From: Micromonospora purpureochromogenes
GTDB taxonomy: Bacteria; Actinomycetota; Actinomycetes; Mycobacteriales; Micromonosporaceae
Assembly (NCBI RefSeq): GCF_900091515.1
Contig: NZ_LT607410.1
Location: 3,968,001 to 4,032,000 of the forward strand
Direction: 5' to 3'
DNA: 64,000 bases
Shown here: in pieces, positions 61,754 through 64,000 of the stretch
How positions within the stretch are numbered: position 1 is the stretch's first letter
Layout: every line of letters begins with the position of its first letter
Program-made: the position numbers and the translations under genes
The notes under the pieces: model-generated
Databases searched by the model: none
The model's input: only the letters and a program-made list of their open reading frames with translations
What the model was told of the DNA's origin: nothing

Positions 61754-62730
61754 TGTCCGGCCGGGACAGCCTGGGGCTGCACCTCACCCGGCCGTCGCCC
61801 GGCGCGTACCAGGAGTCCGCTGCGGCCCCGAGGCTCTGGCCGGCCGAGCGGACGAAGCCCGAGCAGCCGGTGCCCCCACAGCGCAGCCTACGGTTCTTCG
61901 CGGCGCTGCTGGGGCTGCTCGGGATCTCCGCCACCGTGACGCTCGCCGCGCCCGGCCTGGCGCGGGCGTCGACCGTACCCGTCCCGGCCCGGGACGGGCC
62001 CACCTGCCCGACCGAACCGGCGCCGGACGGGCTGGCCGGTTCGTCCGCGATCAGCCCGAGCGGGTACGCGAAGGCGAACGTCCTCGCCCTCAGCGGCCTC
62101 GGCCCGTTCTACCGGGGCCAGGACGACGCGGAGGGTGCCAGGCGGCAGCCGGAGCGCGCGGCCGCATCCGGCCCGCCACCGCTCACGACCCTGCTGGCCG
62201 CCGGCTCCGGGCCGATCGTCCTGGCTCTCGACTGCGCCCGCCCCGAGCCGACCCCGGCCGCCCCAGGGGCCGGGAAGACCTTGCCGAGGATCCCCGCCGA
62301 GCCCGGCCAGCCGCTGGTGGCGAAGAGCCCGGTCCAGCTGACCGGCTCCGCCATGACCATGACGGGGTTGCGGATCGAGGGAATCGTCGAGCTGCCCACC
62401 GCCGGCGGCACCCTGCGGGCCTTGAAGTTCAGCATGGATCGGGTGACGACCGACGACGCCCGACTCCGCGCACCCGGCTCGGCCGGCCGCACCGTGCGGG
62501 TCGCCACCGATCAGCTGACGCTCAGCGGCGAGGTCGCCGTCTACGCCACCCGATTCGTCGGACGTCTCCCCGGCGTAACGATCACGCTGAGCCCGGAGCT
62601 GCCGCTCCCCCCGGGGATCGCCACCACCTCGCCGGTCCCGGTGACGTTCACTGGCGTGGCTGTCGACCTGGCCTTCCTGGAGGGCCACTCGCTCACCGCC
62701 CGGCCGGCGCTGAAGCTCAGCGTGAACTGA
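61753..62730 (+). CDS. secreted protein of unknown function, third gene of the DUF6230/DUF6114 operon
   Basis: A 325-residue protein. A 45-residue polar N-terminus is followed by a signal-like helix (FFAALLGLLGISATVTLAA), a Pro/Ala-rich region with two Cys, and a beta-rich C-terminus (about 195-325: LTGSAMTMTGLRIEGIVELPT, LKFSMDRVTTDDARL). The repeated beta pattern resembles that of the first gene of the operon, so the two may be related. Coupled to the upstream membrane gene. Confidence 0.65.
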   Translation: MSGRDSLGLHLTRPSPGAYQESAAAPRLWPAERTKPEQPVPPQRSLRFFAALLGLLGISATVTLAAPGLARASTVPVPARDGPTCPTEPAPDGLAGSSAISPSGYAKANVLALSGLGPFYRGQDDAEGARRQPERAAASGPPPLTTLLAAGSGPIVLALDCARPEPTPAAPGAGKTLPRIPAEPGQPLVAKSPVQLTGSAMTMTGLRIEGIVELPTAGGTLRALKFSMDRVTTDDARLRAPGSAGRTVRVATDQLTLSGEVAVYATRFVGRLPGVTITLSPELPLPPGIATTSPVPVTFTGVAVDLAFLEGHSLTARPALKLSVN

Positions 62731-63259
62731 CGGCTGCACCGTCGGTCAGACGCCGCGATCCTCAACCCCGGCGCGGTCGGGGCCAGACACGCCCTGCGGC
62801 ACCGTGGCTCACGCACCCGACCTGACTGCGCCGGCAGGCCGTGCGGGAGCCACCACGAGGCGGTGGGCGGCCGGAAGGCCCTGTCCCCCGCCACCGGGCA
62901 TCAGTGCGACGCCCCCTCGATGACGCCTCCCACCGGCAACCGCATGCCGCCAATTGGGCCTCGGACGGCAATCCACGCGGCGTGGCATATGCGGCCCAGG
63001 AATCCTGAGCATGGGCGCCGGCCCCGCGTCGGGTGACCGGCTCCGAGATCCCTCCCGTCGCACCCGGTCCCAGCGCCACCTTCCGCACCAGCCTTCGCGC
63101 GCCCCGGGGCCCTTCTACTCCTCCTGCGGGATTTCCGCGCGTGATTGCGCAAAGCCGACCGGAACCCCCGCTACTCGGGTAGTCTCGCGCGTTTCCGTGA
63201 ACCGGGCCCGGGTAAGCGGCGGGCGACGGCCGGTAAGACCAGTCGAGGGGAGTATCACG
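62731..63259. other. 529-base intergenic region before the C39-like peptidase
   Basis: No gene is supported. The only element I note is an ECF-type promoter candidate at 63160-63183. Confidence 0.4.
63160..63183 (+). promoter_or_regulatory. possible ECF-type promoter of the peptidase gene
   Basis: GGAAC (63160-63164), 16 bases, GTC (63181-63183) fits the general GGAAC-N16-17-GTC pattern of ECF sigma factors. The short pattern has a high chance-match rate. Confidence 0.3.
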
Positions 63260-63958
63260 ATGAATTCGGTGTTCCGTAAGAGCGTGCTGTCCGTTGCCGT
63301 GCTGGCCAGCGGCGCCTTCACTGGTTCGGCGATCGCCGCCCAGGCGTCCGCCGATCCGATGACACCGTCGCAACCGACACAGGTGCAGAGCGTGCCGGCC
63401 TCCGCCGACCAGCCTCCGCCGCCGCCCGCGCCCCCGCCGGCGCCTCCGCCGGAGGACGGGCAGCGGGTGCTCCACTACGACTATCAGCGCCAGCCGAACT
63501 CCTACTACTGCGCGCCCGCCGCAACCCGGATCGCCCTGTCCACCCAGGGCAAGGTCGTGAGCCAACGCGAGGTCGCCGACAAGCTGGGCACCACGGCGGA
63601 CGGCACCGACTCGGTGGACGCCACCACTCGCGTGCTCAACGACATGACCGCCGGCGGCTACGAGACGACCGAGATCCAGGGCGCCGAGGCCGACCCGCAG
63701 CAGGAAGCTGAGCTGCGCAACAACGTGGTGGAGGCGGTCGACGCCAACCGTGGCGTGGTAGCCAACATCATGGGCACCGCCGTCGACACCGAGGGCCACC
63801 GGTACTCGTACGAGGGTGGGCATTATCTGAGCGTCGTCGGTTACCGCGACGGCGGTGAAACCATGAAGATCGCCGACCCGTACGACCCGACGAAGAGCTA
63901 CTGGATGACCGACGACAAGCTCGCCGACTGGATCGCCGCACGCGGCTACTCGAGCTAG
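63260..63958 (+). CDS. secreted C39-like cysteine peptidase
   Basis: A 232-residue exported protein. A signal peptide (about 1-32) precedes a Pro-rich spacer, then a papain-fold C39-type domain: QPNSYYCAPAATRIAL gives the nucleophile C84, GGHYLSVVGYRD the His (H188), and MKIADPYDP the Asp. It lacks the ABC-transporter domains of bacteriocin-processing C39 peptidases and belongs to the stand-alone group common in actinomycetes. The ATG at 63260 has GAGGGGAG. Its substrate is unknown. Apparently monocistronic in the visible region. Confidence 0.87.
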   Translation: MNSVFRKSVLSVAVLASGAFTGSAIAAQASADPMTPSQPTQVQSVPASADQPPPPPAPPPAPPPEDGQRVLHYDYQRQPNSYYCAPAATRIALSTQGKVVSQREVADKLGTTADGTDSVDATTRVLNDMTAGGYETTEIQGAEADPQQEAELRNNVVEAVDANRGVVANIMGTAVDTEGHRYSYEGGHYLSVVGYRDGGETMKIADPYDPTKSYWMTDDKLADWIAARGYSS

Positions 63959-64000
63959 CCCCGACCAGGACGTTCCCGCCGGCCGGGTCCCCCACGGGAC

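Noticed and set aside
1..63999. tRNA, rRNA, integrase or phage genes
   Set aside because: None was recognised on either strand by eye. A tRNAscan or profile search was not possible here.

Overview
The DNA is very GC-rich, with GTG and TTG starts, GTGA/ATGA start-stop overlaps, a SAM-IV riboswitch, ANTAR and mycothiol-associated families and many secreted carbohydrases. This points to a filamentous actinomycete. Micromonosporaceae is the best guess, inferred from gene content only.

Layout. 1-3.5 kb: a 3' gene fragment, a secreted GH18 chitinase and a secreted CBM2-GH5 cellulase with a CebR-type operator. 3.5-8.2 kb: an FAD dehydrogenase, a divergent PucR/CdaR-type regulator and a CopC-CopD fusion. 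8.2-14.3 kb: a xylo-oligosaccharide-type unit (ABC transporter plus GH43) divergent from a LacI regulator, with GAAA-N-TTTC palindromes between them. 14.4-21.3 kb: a secreted protein/membrane protein/Rieske operon, two convergent GAF-ANTAR regulators, a STAS protein, a repeat-rich surface protein and a GNAT. 21.6-24 kb: a membrane NACHT NTPase. 24.2-30.2 kb: a ROK regulator divergent from a sugar ABC transporter and GH1 beta-glucosidase. 30.3-36.1 kb: a TetR regulator and a LivKMHFG-type transporter, with a matching operator at both promoters. 36.3-40.6 kb: acyl-CoA ligase and SDR divergent from acyl-CoA dehydrogenase and TetR. 40.6-44 kb: a DODA-type dioxygenase, KptA, a mycothiol-dependent-isomerase-like protein and an ECF sigma factor.

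44-46.6 kb is a decayed patch holding an IS110 transposase remnant, an alpha/beta-hydrolase stub and an SDR remnant, mixed with intact DUF1330 and SnoaL-like genes; wrbA follows. 47.4-49.7 kb holds a fasciclin gene with a duplicated 3' end and a frameshifted PLP decarboxylase. 49.9-52.7 kb is a SAM-IV riboswitch, then a Cys-containing leader peptide, then an amino-acid ABC transporter, so probably a sulfur amino-acid importer.

52.8-60 kb is a poly-gamma-glutamate-type cluster on the minus strand: a gamma-glutamyltransferase, a large HAMP membrane protein, PgsB, PgsC and an NlpC/P60 hydrolase, with no pgsA. It is the strongest candidate for an under-described system. 60.4-64 kb carries a DUF6230-like/DUF6114-like/secreted protein operon and a secreted C39-like peptidase.

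The unifying theme is polymer foraging: secreted chitinase and cellulase plus two oligosaccharide importers with matched intracellular glycosidases, each next to a local regulator or operator, alongside cell-surface and fatty-acid functions. No tRNA, rRNA or CRISPR was seen. All family calls were made by eye from motifs; no database search was run.
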